Assembly (NCBI RefSeq): GCF_018919215.1
Contig: NZ_JAHLQK010000004.1
Span: forward strand, 186,001 to 250,000
DNA from: Alkaliphilus flagellatus
GTDB lineage: Bacteria > Bacillota > Clostridia > Peptostreptococcales > Natronincolaceae
Direction: 5' to 3'
Length of the DNA stretch: 64,000 nt
Shown one piece after another: positions 50,638 through 59,896 of this stretch. Position 1 is the stretch's first letter. Each line of letters opens with the position of its first letter. The notes beneath the pieces are model-generated. The model ran no database searches. It saw nothing but the letters and a program-made list of their open reading frames with translations, and was not told the origin of the DNA. A program made the position numbers and the translations under genes.

Positions 50638-50694
50638 TACAAACGAACTTCGTCTTGCAGGCTTTAAAAGCCTGCAAGACGGAGTTCGTTTGTA
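50638..50694. repeat. 28-bp inverted repeat (one G-U wobble) in an intergenic region
   Basis: Left arm 50638-50665 (TACAAACGAACTTCGTCTTG...), right arm 50667-50694, one mismatched base, essentially no loop. It is GC-richer than the surroundings. There is no T-run, so it is not a standard terminator. It sits between the YjcZ-like gene and the glycosyltransferase; a miniature mobile element or processed hairpin RNA is possible. Confidence 0.85.
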
Positions 50695-50821
50695 GATTAT
50701 CTCAGTGATCTCGCAATCACGAGTCGTTTAGCAGCTATCAGTAAATTGCGCATAATCTTACATGAGTAATAGATTAAAAGCTATATTACACTCTCAATAG
50801 TATTTGAATTCCCATATCGTA

Positions 50822-52003
50822 TTAAAAATTACTGGAAGATATTATAACATTTTCAATTGCATCAGCAGCTTTTGAAGCGCCACCGGCCTTTTTAAAGGTG
50901 TTGGCTAACTTTTCTGCATTTTGCTTATATAACTTATTATTGAACACCTCATAAACTGCTTCTTTTATAAGCTTTGATTTATTTCCATTAAGTTTAATAC
51001 CTGCACCAAGCTCCTCTGCACGGGCAGCAACGAGTCCTTGTTCGGAATGTTGAGGAAAAAGCACCATTGGCACGCCACAGTATATGCTTTCATTAACACT
51101 ATTCATTCCGCAGTGCGTAATAAAAACATCTGCATTCTTAAGAACTTGAATTTGATGTACTCTTGTTTTTATATCAAAATTATTTGGTATTATTCCCAAC
51201 GATGATATATCTGTTTTATTACCTATCGACATAATGACATCGAAATTACAATCTTTCAGAGCTTTAATGCAATTTTTATAAAACAAGCTATTTTTATTCA
51301 AAACAGTTCCGAGAGAAATATAAATAAGCGGTTTTTGTTTTGGTGCAACCTCTACCTCAACATCTGCAATCGATGGTCCAACAAATGTATATTTGTCCGA
51401 AAATGTTTCTGACATAGGTTGGAATTCTTTCGATGTATAAACAATAGTATTCGTATCGTTATCATTTTGTATAATCTTTAAAAAATTATCTACATCATAA
51501 CCATGTTCTTTTAGCATTCGCATTTTTGCATTGATTCTCGGCATTCCTATAAACATACGAAGCATCTCTTTCAAGCCAGATTTCATCATCTTTGCTGTAT
51601 ATTGATTAAAAGCAAAGGTAGTTGTTGAACAAACAAATGGAATCCGAAGCTTTATAGAGAAAAGTTTGCCCCAAAAACATACCGAATCTGAAACAATGCA
51701 GTCCGGACTGAATTCTTTTAGTGCTGAACAAACTGCTTTATCAAGACTAACTGTAGTATCAGCGACCATTTCGATCAGTGCTGCAAAATCTTTCCCAACC
51801 TTTTTATCAATATCTATGGGTGTTGGAGGAAGAAAAGGGTCACACGAAATATATTTAGCTCCTACTGATTCTATTTTTTCTCTAAATTCTTCAAATGAGT
51901 AGTACCATACCTCATGTCCCCTTAGTATCAATTCTCGAACCACCTCTATTGTGGGATTAGTATGTCCATGTGCAGGAATACAAAAAAACACGATCTTACT
52001 CAT
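50822..52003 (-). CDS. MGT-family UDP-glycosyltransferase
   Basis: A 393-residue GT1 enzyme. N-terminal acceptor domain begins MSKIVFFCIPAHGHTNPTIEVV with the catalytic His in PAHGH; the C-terminal donor domain has PLIYISLGTVLN and THCGMNSVNESIYCGVPMVLFPQHSEQ, the nucleotide-sugar site. Family members glycosylate macrolides, flavonoids or lipids. Start ATG 52003 overlaps the AbrB-like gene's end by 8 nt; longer readings run through that gene in another frame and are rejected. With AbrB it forms a two-gene unit inside the tRNA-Cys island. Confidence 0.9.
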   Translation of the reverse strand: MSKIVFFCIPAHGHTNPTIEVVRELILRGHEVWYYSFEEFREKIESVGAKYISCDPFLPPTPIDIDKKVGKDFAALIEMVADTTVSLDKAVCSALKEFSPDCIVSDSVCFWGKLFSIKLRIPFVCSTTTFAFNQYTAKMMKSGLKEMLRMFIGMPRINAKMRMLKEHGYDVDNFLKIIQNDNDTNTIVYTSKEFQPMSETFSDKYTFVGPSIADVEVEVAPKQKPLIYISLGTVLNKNSLFYKNCIKALKDCNFDVIMSIGNKTDISSLGIIPNNFDIKTRVHQIQVLKNADVFITHCGMNSVNESIYCGVPMVLFPQHSEQGLVAARAEELGAGIKLNGNKSKLIKEAVYEVFNNKLYKQNAEKLANTFKKAGGASKAADAIENVIISSSNF

Positions 52004-52226
52004 GGTTATCCTCCATTTCAGATAAATCTTCCTCAAAAACTGTTGCCGCCAGTTTTGCGAACATTGACTTTGGGGGAATGGCAATTCCTTTCTTTTTATC
52101 GGCAAGTACAATAATTGTATCACCTGGCTTGATATCAAAAATGTCACGAGCTTTCTTTGGTATAACAAATTGTCCTTTTTCCCCAATCTTGACAGTCCAT
52201 GCATATTTATCATTGTGCTGTTTCAT
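51996..52226 (-). CDS. AbrB/SpoVT-family DNA-binding protein
   Basis: A 76-residue transition-state-type regulator: WTVKIGEKGQFVIPKKARDIFDIKPGDTIIVLADKKKGIAI is the swapped-hairpin AbrB domain, followed by a short acidic tail. ATG 52226 has AAAGGAG 10 nt upstream; an in-frame TTG 52232 is closer and also possible. It is co-transcribed with the MGT gene and probably represses this unit. Confidence 0.88.
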   Translation of the reverse strand: MKQHNDKYAWTVKIGEKGQFVIPKKARDIFDIKPGDTIIVLADKKKGIAIPPKSMFAKLAATVFEEDLSEMEDNHE

Positions 52227-52316
52227 TTTCAACGTGCTCCTTTCAGTATGAAAAGTATGAATTGTATAACTATATTGTACTTGCGCTAAATATAAAAGTC
52301 AATTGAAAATAAAAAA

Positions 52317-52343
52317 GTTGCAAGTGCATATAATACTTGCAAC
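52317..52343 (-). terminator. Terminator of the truncated SASP unit
   Basis: GTTGCAAGTattatatgcACTTGCAAC followed by TTTTTTATTTTC on the minus strand. Confidence 0.85.
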
Positions 52344-52432
52344 GAACAAAATATAAAATTTATTCATTCTGTACAGCTCATCAACACACAGAAGATTGTT
52401 TTTTGATCTAGTATAACATACAGCTGTGAATT

Positions 52433-52600
52433 TTATCCTATTTCTACTAATCTTCTTGTCATGTTACCGCCAATTTTAATCTGTTCATGTACAAGTGAAT
52501 TGTTCTTATCTTCAGTAATATTATTTGTAAAACCCAATTCTTCGGCTATTTCAAGTCTCATTTCATTTAATGCCTTTTTACAGATGATATTTATATCCAC
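52433..52600 (-). pseudogene. Alpha/beta-type small acid-soluble spore protein, N-terminally truncated
   Basis: From GTG 52600 the frame reads KKALNEMRLEIAEELGFTNN, then VHEQIKIGGNMTRRLVEIG and TAA. These are the two conserved SASP segments: the AL-x-x-M-x-x-E-I-A-x-E germination-protease site and the GG-x-M-T-R-x-L-V box. The normal N-terminal ~15 residues are replaced by VDINIIC with no ribosome site, and the C-terminus is short. It is followed by a good terminator. The next ~130 bases to the tRNA cluster hold nothing I recognise. Confidence 0.7.
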
Positions 52601-52731
52601 GTAAAAGAATATATAAAAAATCTACTGCCGATTTATTCAATCAAGCAGTAGAAAAGATAAAATAATACTTTTAAATGCACACTTTTTAAGATTTTTATAT
52701 CTTAGGTAAGTCCTGTAACCCTGTATTTTTT

Positions 52732-52806
<75 letters not shown>

Positions 52807-52811
52807 TTATT

Positions 52812-52887
52812 TGGTGCCCAGAGGCGGAATCGAACCACCGACACGGGGATTTTCAGTCCCCTGCTCTACCGACTGAGCTATCTGGGC
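52812..52887 (-). tRNA. tRNA-Phe (GAA)
   Basis: 76 nt with encoded CCA. Minus strand begins GCCCAGATAGCTCAGTCGGT; anticodon loop CTGAAAA gives GAA. Lies 5 nt upstream of tRNA-Cys in the cluster. Confidence 0.97.
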
Positions 52888-52963
52888 TGGTGGGCGCAAC
52901 AGGACTTGAACCTGTGACCCCCTGCTTGTAAGGCAGGTGCTCTCCCAGCTGAGCTATGCGCCC
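52888..52963 (-). tRNA. tRNA-Val (UAC)
   Basis: 76 nt with encoded CCA. Minus strand begins GGGCGCATAGCTCAGCTGGG; anticodon loop CTTACAA gives UAC. First gene of the Val-Phe-Cys transcript. Confidence 0.97.
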
Positions 52964-53096
52964 AAACGTGATGACAAAATTAAGTATAACATATTTTGTC
53001 ACTCACTACAAACCCGATAATAAATAAATTTCATTAATTTTAATAAAATACACTGAGTTTTCATATTCTTTCTTGTTTTTTTGCTGTTTTATAGTA

Positions 53097-53996
53097 TTAA
53101 TTTTTCTGTATCACTTCATCCAGTAACTTTCTTAGTTGTTCTTCGTTGAATTGATATTTTTTATTGCAAAAATGGCATACTAACTCTGCCTTCTTATCCT
53201 CTTCAGTTATTTCCCTTAAATCCTTTTCACCAATACTTATTAAAACCTGCTCTAATCTTTCTTCGTTGCAATCGCAGATAAAATCAACTTCATAGGATTC
53301 TAAAATAGTAGGCTCCATTTCTCCCAAAATATAATCTAACATTTCTTCTGGAGTTGACTTCTTTTCAATAATAGAAGTAATTGGTTCTAGAGATGCAAGT
53401 TTATCTTCTAGCTTTGTTAATGTTTCCTCATCTATACCAGGTAATACTTGAACTATATATCCACCAGCCGCTTTTATTGTATAGTCTACATCGATTAAAA
53501 CTCCCAATGCTACACCTGATGGTTGTTGTTCTGAGAATGTAAAATATGCGGCAAAATCTTCAGCTATTTCCCCAGTAACTAGTGGATAGGATCCAACATA
53601 CGGGTCCCTAAGTCCTAAATCTTTAATAACTGTAATACTTCCATCCCTCCCGACAGCACTTCCTACATCTAACTTTCCAGGATATAAATTAGTACTTTCT
53701 GTATTAGGATGTGAAACATAGCCTTTAACATTCCCTTTAGAATTTCCTACAACCACAATTGGCCCTAATGGACCTCCACCGTTAATATTAACGGTTATTT
53801 TTTCTTTTTCAGACTTTAACATAAGTCCCATAATTGAAGTAGCTGTTAAAGTTCTACCTAATGCGGCAATAGCTACTGGCGATGTTTCATGAAGTTTATG
53901 TACCTTATCTATCATTGCTGTTGTATTAGCTACAAAAACCCTTATTTTATTAGATGCAGCTGTTGCTCTTATTATTGTACTTTTCACAAATGTCAC
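53097..53996 (-). CDS. hslO: Redox-regulated chaperone Hsp33
   Basis: A 299-residue cytoplasmic holdase activated by oxidation. Core domain (about 1-230) includes AIAALGRTLTATSIMGLMLK and the substrate-binding region. The zinc-switch cysteines are visible at the C-terminus as FICDCNE and LVCHFCNKKYQF, CxC and CxxC as required. Monocistronic, with AAAGAGGTG before the ATG. Confidence 0.97.
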   Translation of the reverse strand: MTFVKSTIIRATAASNKIRVFVANTTAMIDKVHKLHETSPVAIAALGRTLTATSIMGLMLKSEKEKITVNINGGGPLGPIVVVGNSKGNVKGYVSHPNTESTNLYPGKLDVGSAVGRDGSITVIKDLGLRDPYVGSYPLVTGEIAEDFAAYFTFSEQQPSGVALGVLIDVDYTIKAAGGYIVQVLPGIDEETLTKLEDKLASLEPITSIIEKKSTPEEMLDYILGEMEPTILESYEVDFICDCNEERLEQVLISIGEKDLREITEEDKKAELVCHFCNKKYQFNEEQLRKLLDEVIQKN

Positions 53997-54076
53997 CTCT
54001 TTTTCAATTCTTATATCGTTATACTCTTTTTTATAGTATATCTATATACAATACAATTTATTATTTTATAAAAAAA

Positions 54077-54099
54077 ACAAGTTGGTAATCCAACCTGTT
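54077..54099 (-). terminator. hslO-side hairpin
   Basis: CAGGTTGG-atta-CCAACTTG followed by TTTTTTTTAT on the minus strand. It lies ~80 nt upstream of hslO's start, so it more likely ends a transcript from the csp side. Confidence 0.75.
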
Positions 54100-54213
54100 T
54101 TTAGTATTTCACCATGGTATAAAAAGTACTAATCTAAAACTCTATGTAAACCCCTGGGTTTGCAACAACTGTAGATTACATACTCTATTTTAAGTTTGAT
54201 GAAACAACTTTAA

Positions 54214-54414
54214 TTATGCTCTTGATACGTTAGTAGCTTGAGGTCCTTTTTCTCCTTGAACAATTTCAAATTGAACTGCTTGACCTTCTTCTAATGTTTT
54301 GAATCCATCCATAGTAATAGCTGAGTAATGTACGAATACATCATCTCCGTTTTCTCTTGAAATGAATCCATATCCTTTTTCTGAGTTAAACCATTTAACT
54401 GTACCTTTTTCCAT
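54214..54414 (-). CDS. Cold-shock protein (CspA/CspB family)
   Basis: A 66-residue single-strand RNA/DNA chaperone: [20 protein letters not shown] contains RNP1 (KGYGFI) and DVFVHYSAI contains RNP2. GGAGGAATTTTCTA before the ATG. Monocistronic, probably constitutive or cold-induced. Confidence 0.97.
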   Translation of the reverse strand: MEKGTVKWFNSEKGYGFISRENGDDVFVHYSAITMDGFKTLEEGQAVQFEIVQGEKGPQATNVSRA

Positions 54415-54584
54415 TAGAAAATTCCTCCTAAAACATTATTGAACCTAGGTTTATGTACCTTTATTCTTTTCCAGTCTATCATACAGCATATTCCATGTCA
54501 ATATTTTATTATGTTGACTGAATGATACATATATAATATACTGCAACTGATATTGTTGACACTTTTTTATTCTTTATTCATATT

Positions 54585-55328
54585 TTACTTCTTTGCTACA
54601 AAAAATATACGTTCACTATTATCTTTTGGGGGATTAAATGTAAATCCATCATATTCTTTTATATCTTTAAAGTCTAATTGATTTAATATTTTTATAATTT
54701 CTTCGACTTTGTATGCTCTTTGAACATGATACTCTTCTTCTTTTCTATAATACTTTCCGTCTTGAATAAAAAAAGTTAAATCCATCTCTATAGTATTACT
54801 TCCTTCATCAAAGTAATTTTCCCATAAATAACATAGATCTTCTAAATTTTCACCAAATGTATTATTGCCTAAAATATTTTTAATTTTATAATGAGAGCTA
54901 ATATCGAAAATAAAAACTCCCCCATCCTCTAGGGCGTTATATACTCCTTGGAATACTTTCATTAAATCATTTATATCAACAATGTAATTTATTCCATCAC
55001 ACATACTCAAAATACAATCAAACTTTTCTTCTAATTCTAAGTCAATCATATCTTGCTCAATAAAAAGTATATTTATATTATTCTCCAATGCCTTATTTTT
55101 TGCAATCATAAGCATATCCTTAGATATATCTAACCCTAATATATTGTAGCCTTTCTTTGCAAGTGGAATAGTAACATTTCCAGTTCCACACGCTATCTCT
55201 AATATTTTATGTGGTTTATTCCTATTTTGCGCCATAACTTTCTCAACATAATTAGCCCAATCTTCGTAGTCTACATCTTCCATCAATCTATCATAAAGAT
55301 GAGCAAATCCACAGTACTGATCAACCAT
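54585..55328 (-). CDS. Class I SAM-dependent methyltransferase
   Basis: A 247-residue soluble enzyme. The SAM loop is ILEIACGTGNVTIPLAKKG (motif I), LGLDISKDML is motif II, and FDCILSMCDGINYIVD motif III/IV. Substrate not evident. It sits 3 nt after the SASP gene with the same direction and start context, so they are probably co-transcribed. Confidence 0.9.
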   Translation of the reverse strand: MVDQYCGFAHLYDRLMEDVDYEDWANYVEKVMAQNRNKPHKILEIACGTGNVTIPLAKKGYNILGLDISKDMLMIAKNKALENNINILFIEQDMIDLELEEKFDCILSMCDGINYIVDINDLMKVFQGVYNALEDGGVFIFDISSHYKIKNILGNNTFGENLEDLCYLWENYFDEGSNTIEMDLTFFIQDGKYYRKEEEYHVQRAYKVEEIIKILNQLDFKDIKEYDGFTFNPPKDNSERIFFVAKK

Positions 55329-55331
55329 TAC

Positions 55332-55526
55332 TTATTTCCCCTTTTTCTTTTGTTTTTTCCTTACTGTCATTAAACCACCAATTCTACCTGTTTCCTTAGC
55401 AGTAAGTCCACCCCATCCCAACCGCTTTACCTTATCTATTAGTCCAAGTTCTTCAGCAATTTCATATTTCATCATCATATCAGGGGTAAACTCATCTATA
55501 TTTCTTGTTAACTTATTCTTTGTCAT
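55332..55526 (-). CDS. Small acid-soluble spore protein, alpha/beta-type (SspF-like)
   Basis: A 64-residue SASP-like protein: TPDMMMKYEIAEELGL has the germination-protease-type EIAEE site and GLTAKETGRIGGLMTVRKKQ the DNA-binding GG box. Very basic C-terminus (KKQKKKGK). Made in the forespore under sigma-G/F in the family; binds and protects spore DNA. The ATG has GGAGGGATATTT upstream. Confidence 0.9.
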   Translation of the reverse strand: MTKNKLTRNIDEFTPDMMMKYEIAEELGLIDKVKRLGWGGLTAKETGRIGGLMTVRKKQKKKGK

Positions 55527-55791
55527 AAATATCCCTCCATATCCTTATTATGGAATCATCGAAAGAATATTATACAATTAGTCATAAATTCCAAAATATA
55601 ATTACTAAAATTAAACAATCTATTTAATTAATCGTAATATTATATTTTTTTGTTGATTTTAATATTAATTAGTGGTAAATTAATTTGTGTTGTGATATCA
55701 ATACTATTTTCCCACTCCCCCTTTTAATATATAAATATATATTAAATGGAGTAATGCAATCTTCCCCTAGATTGCTTACTCAATCGGAAAT

Positions 55792-55824
55792 AAAAGAAGA
55801 CATGATTTTTTCACGTCTTCTTTT
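55792..55824 (-). terminator. glsA terminator
   Basis: AAAAGAAGACgTGA / TCAtGTCTTCTTTT hairpin just after the glsA stop. The 265 bases from 55527 to 55791 hold no gene that I can support. Confidence 0.85.
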
Positions 55825-55830
55825 TTTATG

Positions 55831-56748
55831 CTAAAAAATACTTAAATCTAGCTCCTTTGAAATATCTTTTAATACTCCTATACCCGCAATACTGTTTCCT
55901 TTTTCATCTAGAGAAGGTCCTACAACCCCTATGCCCATCCTTCCTGGTACTACAGCCATAATACCTCCACCAACACCACTCTTAGCTGGTATACCAACAT
56001 TTATAGCAAATTCACCTGATGCATTGTACATACCGCATGTAACCATAAATGCTTTAGCAATTTTAGTATATTCTGGATTAATTAATTGTTCTCCTGTTTC
56101 TTTAAGAATACCATTATTACTTAAAAATAAACCTATCCTAGATATATCCTTACAAGTAACCTCTATAGAACACTGTCTAAAGTATACATCTAGATTTCCT
56201 TCCACATCTTCGTTAATGACTCCAACATCCTTCATAAAATATGCCATTGCCCTATTCCTATCTCCGGTTTTCTTCTCAGACATATATATTGATTTGTTTA
56301 TTTCAAGAGTTGGATTTTGTGTAATGAGTTTAAAAAATTTCATAATACGATCTATCTTTTCTTCTGGCGAGTTCCCCTTTATCATAGAAGTAACTGCAAT
56401 AGCTCCTGCATTAATCATTGGATTAAAAGGTTTAGAAGGTCTCACTATTTCTAATTTCATCATTGAATTAAAGGCATCCCCTGTAGGCTCCATACCTACC
56501 TTTTCAAAAATGTAGGCAGGTCCCCAGTCCTCTAATGCCATTATTAGTGTAATTACTTTAGATATACTCTGGATAGTAAATTTATATCCATAGTCTCCTG
56601 CTCCAAATTCTTTACCATCCGGCTGGCTAATATAAATTCCTAGGGCATCCTTATTAGCCTTTGTAAGCTCTGGAATATACGTAGGTAGATTTCCATATTG
56701 TATTTTATTTCTGTTTTTATCTAATATTTTTTCAAGTTGCGCCTGCAT
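55831..56748 (-). CDS. glsA: Glutaminase A
   Basis: A 305-residue serine-dependent beta-lactamase-fold enzyme hydrolysing glutamine to glutamate and ammonia. Catalytic Ser-x-x-Lys is FTIQSISKVI (residues ~58-67); MINAGAIAV and SGEFAINVGIPAKSGVGGGI are the other conserved blocks. Start ATG 56748 is preferred over 56766 because GAAGGTG lies 5 nt upstream. Monocistronic. Confidence 0.95.
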   Translation of the reverse strand: MQAQLEKILDKNRNKIQYGNLPTYIPELTKANKDALGIYISQPDGKEFGAGDYGYKFTIQSISKVITLIMALEDWGPAYIFEKVGMEPTGDAFNSMMKLEIVRPSKPFNPMINAGAIAVTSMIKGNSPEEKIDRIMKFFKLITQNPTLEINKSIYMSEKKTGDRNRAMAYFMKDVGVINEDVEGNLDVYFRQCSIEVTCKDISRIGLFLSNNGILKETGEQLINPEYTKIAKAFMVTCGMYNASGEFAINVGIPAKSGVGGGIMAVVPGRMGIGVVGPSLDEKGNSIAGIGVLKDISKELDLSIF

Positions 56749-56830
56749 TACTTCACCTTCTATCAATAAGTTTATACAATAGCTTGCAAATTGAATATAT
56801 AAGATTAAACAGATTTAGTCAACACTTTTT

Positions 56831-58507
56831 CTAATGAAAACTACCACCATCTATAAACTCTCTCAATATTGAAGTTTTAGGCACATCTTCTTCCTTTTCT
56901 AGATTAACAAAATAATTTAGAAACTTTAATAATCGTTTTGCCTCTGCATGATATGGACTGGTTGTGTCAACTTGCCGTAACAATGGTTCTGCATATTTTT
57001 TTAGTATGCTTAATTCATAGAATAGTGCCGAATTAAACATAACATCCGCTTCTTCTTGGAAAGGAAAAATATTTTTTTCTTCACCCCTTCTAACAGATTG
57101 CCATAGAAATAATGTTCTGTTAGCATCATTAGACCTAAACTTACTATCTCTAACTAACCTTCTAATAAGTCTCGTATCCGTGGTAGGAATACGATTGTGT
57201 TCATCAATATTTAACTGGGTCAAAGCACTTATGTATATTTTAAATTTCTTATTTCTAGGTATAGATTCCGTTAGCTTATCATTTAGACAATGGATTCCTT
57301 CTAATATTAAAGGTTGATCTTTATTAATTTTAATCTTATTTCCTTTATATTCTCTCTTGCCCAAATGAAAGTTAAATGTAGGAATTTCAACCTCTTCTCC
57401 AGCTAATATTCGCTTCAAATCCCTATTAAATAGTTCTAGATCAATAGCATTTAGAGCTTCAAAATCAAACTCACCCTTATCATCTAAAGGTGTATCTTCT
57501 CTATTTACAAAATAATCGTCTAGCGAAATAGAAACGGGTTTCAAGCCATTTACTTTTAGTTGAATCTCTAATCTCTTAGAAAATGTAGTTTTTCCAGAAG
57601 AAGATGGTCCTGCAATTAAAATCAACTTTTTTTCATCTATATGTTCTGTAATAGTATCTGCAATTTGTGCAATCTTCTTTTCATGTAATGCCTCTGCAAT
57701 ACGAATAAATTCTCCTTCTTTTCTTGTTACTATTAAATCATTTAACGTAGCAACATGATCAATTTCTAAAATTTCTCCCCACTTTTCTGTTTCTCTAAAA
57801 ACTTTAAATAACTTTGGTTGCTCTTCAAAGTTAGGAATTTGACCATCTGCCTCTTTTATAGGTAATTGTATTATAATACCAGGGCTATAAAATTTTAATT
57901 CAAACTTTTTCATATACCTCGTAGAAGGTACCATATATCCATAAAAATAATTTTTTAACCACCCACATTGATATATATTTATATAAGGTTTTTCTCTATA
58001 CTTCATTAAATTTACTTTTCCCATTTGTCCGTATTCTCTAAAAATATCTATAGCTTCATCTACAGGAATTCTATTTTTTGTTAAAGGAACATCTTCTTCA
58101 ACAATTTCCTTCATACGATATTCTATACGCTGTGTGTCAGCTTCATCGATTTGCCTTTTATAATGAACCTCACAATATAGACCTTTACTTAACGAATGTT
58201 CTACAGAAACTCTACATCCAGAAAATAATTCCATACAAGCTCTTATAAAAATAAAGGACAAGCTTCTTTGGTAGATTCTAGCTCCTATAGGAGAACATTC
58301 ATTTATAAATTTAATATCACAATCCTCATTCAAGCTATAACTTAATTCTCTTAATTGGTTATCAACAATAGCAGCTACTATCTGATATGGTTCATTTTTT
58401 TGAAAATCATAACTAATTTCTTCTAAGGAAATACCTTTTTCATATTGAAAAGAACCTTCATTTTCCAAAGTAACTTTAATAGTACATTGCTCTTTATCTT
58501 GAATCAT
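56831..58507 (-). CDS. Uridine-kinase-type nucleoside kinase with ThrRS-like N-terminus
   Basis: A 558-residue protein. Residues ~1-205 look like the TGS and N2 domains of ThrRS (CTIKVTLENEGSFQYEKGIS; CRVSVEHSLSKGLYCEVHYK). The kinase domain (~285-500) has P-loop IAGPSSSGKTTFSKRL, followed by SISLDDYFVNR and PLILEGIHCLN as in uridine/cytidine kinases and phosphoribulokinase-like P-loop enzymes. The fusion is common in Clostridia and Thermotoga; substrate and role of the ThrRS-like part are unsettled. GGGGGGA before the ATG. Confidence 0.9.
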   Translation of the reverse strand: MIQDKEQCTIKVTLENEGSFQYEKGISLEEISYDFQKNEPYQIVAAIVDNQLRELSYSLNEDCDIKFINECSPIGARIYQRSLSFIFIRACMELFSGCRVSVEHSLSKGLYCEVHYKRQIDEADTQRIEYRMKEIVEEDVPLTKNRIPVDEAIDIFREYGQMGKVNLMKYREKPYINIYQCGWLKNYFYGYMVPSTRYMKKFELKFYSPGIIIQLPIKEADGQIPNFEEQPKLFKVFRETEKWGEILEIDHVATLNDLIVTRKEGEFIRIAEALHEKKIAQIADTITEHIDEKKLILIAGPSSSGKTTFSKRLEIQLKVNGLKPVSISLDDYFVNREDTPLDDKGEFDFEALNAIDLELFNRDLKRILAGEEVEIPTFNFHLGKREYKGNKIKINKDQPLILEGIHCLNDKLTESIPRNKKFKIYISALTQLNIDEHNRIPTTDTRLIRRLVRDSKFRSNDANRTLFLWQSVRRGEEKNIFPFQEEADVMFNSALFYELSILKKYAEPLLRQVDTTSPYHAEAKRLLKFLNYFVNLEKEEDVPKTSILREFIDGGSFH

Positions 58508-58687
58508 TTATAATCCCCCCATTTTGCTTTTTATGTATTGTATTATAGTATATTAAATATATTATTATTTATATGTGCTAAAACATCCCATGAATACTGC
58601 TACCCACTTAACATTATAAATTAACATATTATTAAAGTATCATAATTTTCAATCTAAATCAAAACTCCTATGATATTATACAGAAAA

Positions 58688-58715
58688 ATAGTCCCTGTTC
58701 TTAAACAGGGACTAT
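58688..58715 (-). terminator. Terminator of the CBS-protein gene
   Basis: ATAGTCCCTGTT-taag-AACAGGGACTAT with TTTTTC on the minus strand, at the gene's stop. Confidence 0.9.
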
Positions 58716-58718
58716 CTG

Positions 58719-59147
58719 CTATATCATAGGTCTACTTGGGGTAGAGATATTGCTTAGTGCTTCCCCTGCCTCATTTTCATAAATATTTGTTACTGCTAAA
58801 TCACCGATAGATACCATTCCTACAATTTTGCCATTTTCGATAACCGGTAGTCTTCTTACTTGATTTTCTCCCATTATTCTAGCAGCCTCATGCACATGAG
58901 TATCTGGAGTAACAGATACTATTCCTTTAGACATTATATCACTGACACTTGATGTATTATCTAATCCTTCAACTACTCCTCTTAATACGATATCTCTATC
59001 TGTAATAATACCTATAGGTTGATCTTGATTATCACATACTGGAATAGATCCTACATTCAATTCCTTCATTTTTTTTGCTACTTCAGTAATAGAAGCATTT
59101 GGTAAAGCAGCATAAATCTTATTAGTCATAACATCTCTTACATTCAT
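58719..59147 (-). CDS. Two-CBS-domain protein
   Basis: A 142-residue cytosolic protein made of a CBS pair: first repeat MNVRDVMTNKIYAALPNASITEVAKKMKELNVGSIPVCDNQ, second DIMSKGIVSVTPDTHVHEAARIMGENQVRRLPVIENGKIVGMVSIGDLA. Such Bateman modules bind adenylates. No effector domain; partner unknown. Ribosome site GGAGGTG. Confidence 0.9.
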   Translation of the reverse strand: MNVRDVMTNKIYAALPNASITEVAKKMKELNVGSIPVCDNQDQPIGIITDRDIVLRGVVEGLDNTSSVSDIMSKGIVSVTPDTHVHEAARIMGENQVRRLPVIENGKIVGMVSIGDLAVTNIYENEAGEALSNISTPSRPMI

Positions 59148-59228
59148 ATATACACCTCCACTTAATATACTTCATATATATGTTGCTCCAATTTCTATTT
59201 TTTTATTAGCACCAAAATTAATAACAAA

Positions 59229-59255
59229 AAAATTCCTAACTAATGTTAGGAATTT
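59229..59255 (-). terminator. lepB terminator
   Basis: AAATTCCTAACattaGTTAGGAATT followed by TTTTTTG on the minus strand. Confidence 0.9.
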
Positions 59256-59262
59256 AAAATCA

Positions 59263-59784
59263 TTATTTTAATAATCCGATTTTATTAAATGGGAATAATC
59301 GAACAAAAGCTTTACCCATAATTACATCAAAATCCACCAAACCTAAAATCTCATCACGACTATCCATACTATTTCCTCTATTATCTCCCATTACAAAAAC
59401 CTTATTTTCTGGAACGATTATATCTATATCACCCTCAGTATATGTTTCTGGAATATAATCTTCCTCTAACATAGTACCATTAACATAAACTTGACCTTCT
59501 TTAATTATCATTTCGTCTCCTGGAACTGCTATAACACGTTTAATTAATAACTTATCCTTACCATTGTCTGTCTTTAAGTTAGATTGAAAAACAACTATAT
59601 CTCCTCTTTTAGGTGCACTCCTTTTATATAGAAACCTATTGATAATTAAAAAATCATTCTCTTGTAGTGTTGGACTCATGGAATAATTTTTTACAATGGT
59701 TGGTTTTACAAAAGTCGTAATTATTAACGCAATAACTAGGGATAATATAATAGTTTTTATCCATTCGATTATTTCATTCTTCAT
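59263..59784 (-). CDS. lepB: Signal peptidase I
   Basis: A 173-residue membrane-anchored serine protease removing Sec signal peptides. One N-terminal helix (~8-28, WIKTIILSLVIALIITTFV), catalytic Ser in NYSMSPTL (box B) and Lys in LLIKRVIAVPGD (box D); VFVMGDNRGNSMDSR is box E. Start ATG 59784 has GGGGGACAAAAG upstream. Monocistronic. Confidence 0.96.
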   Translation of the reverse strand: MKNEIIEWIKTIILSLVIALIITTFVKPTIVKNYSMSPTLQENDFLIINRFLYKRSAPKRGDIVVFQSNLKTDNGKDKLLIKRVIAVPGDEMIIKEGQVYVNGTMLEEDYIPETYTEGDIDIIVPENKVFVMGDNRGNSMDSRDEILGLVDFDVIMGKAFVRLFPFNKIGLLK

Positions 59785-59896
59785 CTTTTGTCCCCCTGTC
59801 TGCACTTTAAGAATAAACTTCTTTACCTATTTTATCACTGTGAACGATGGAAATCAACTTTAAAAGCAATTTCATCCACTGTCCACAGGGCAGACA

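Noticed and set aside
50483-50677. 64-codon minus-strand frame
   Set aside because: Runs through the conserved sigma-K-like promoter and the inverted repeat; product is not protein-like.
55931-56515. 194-codon plus-strand frame
   Set aside because: Antisense to glutaminase, no ribosome site, no family.
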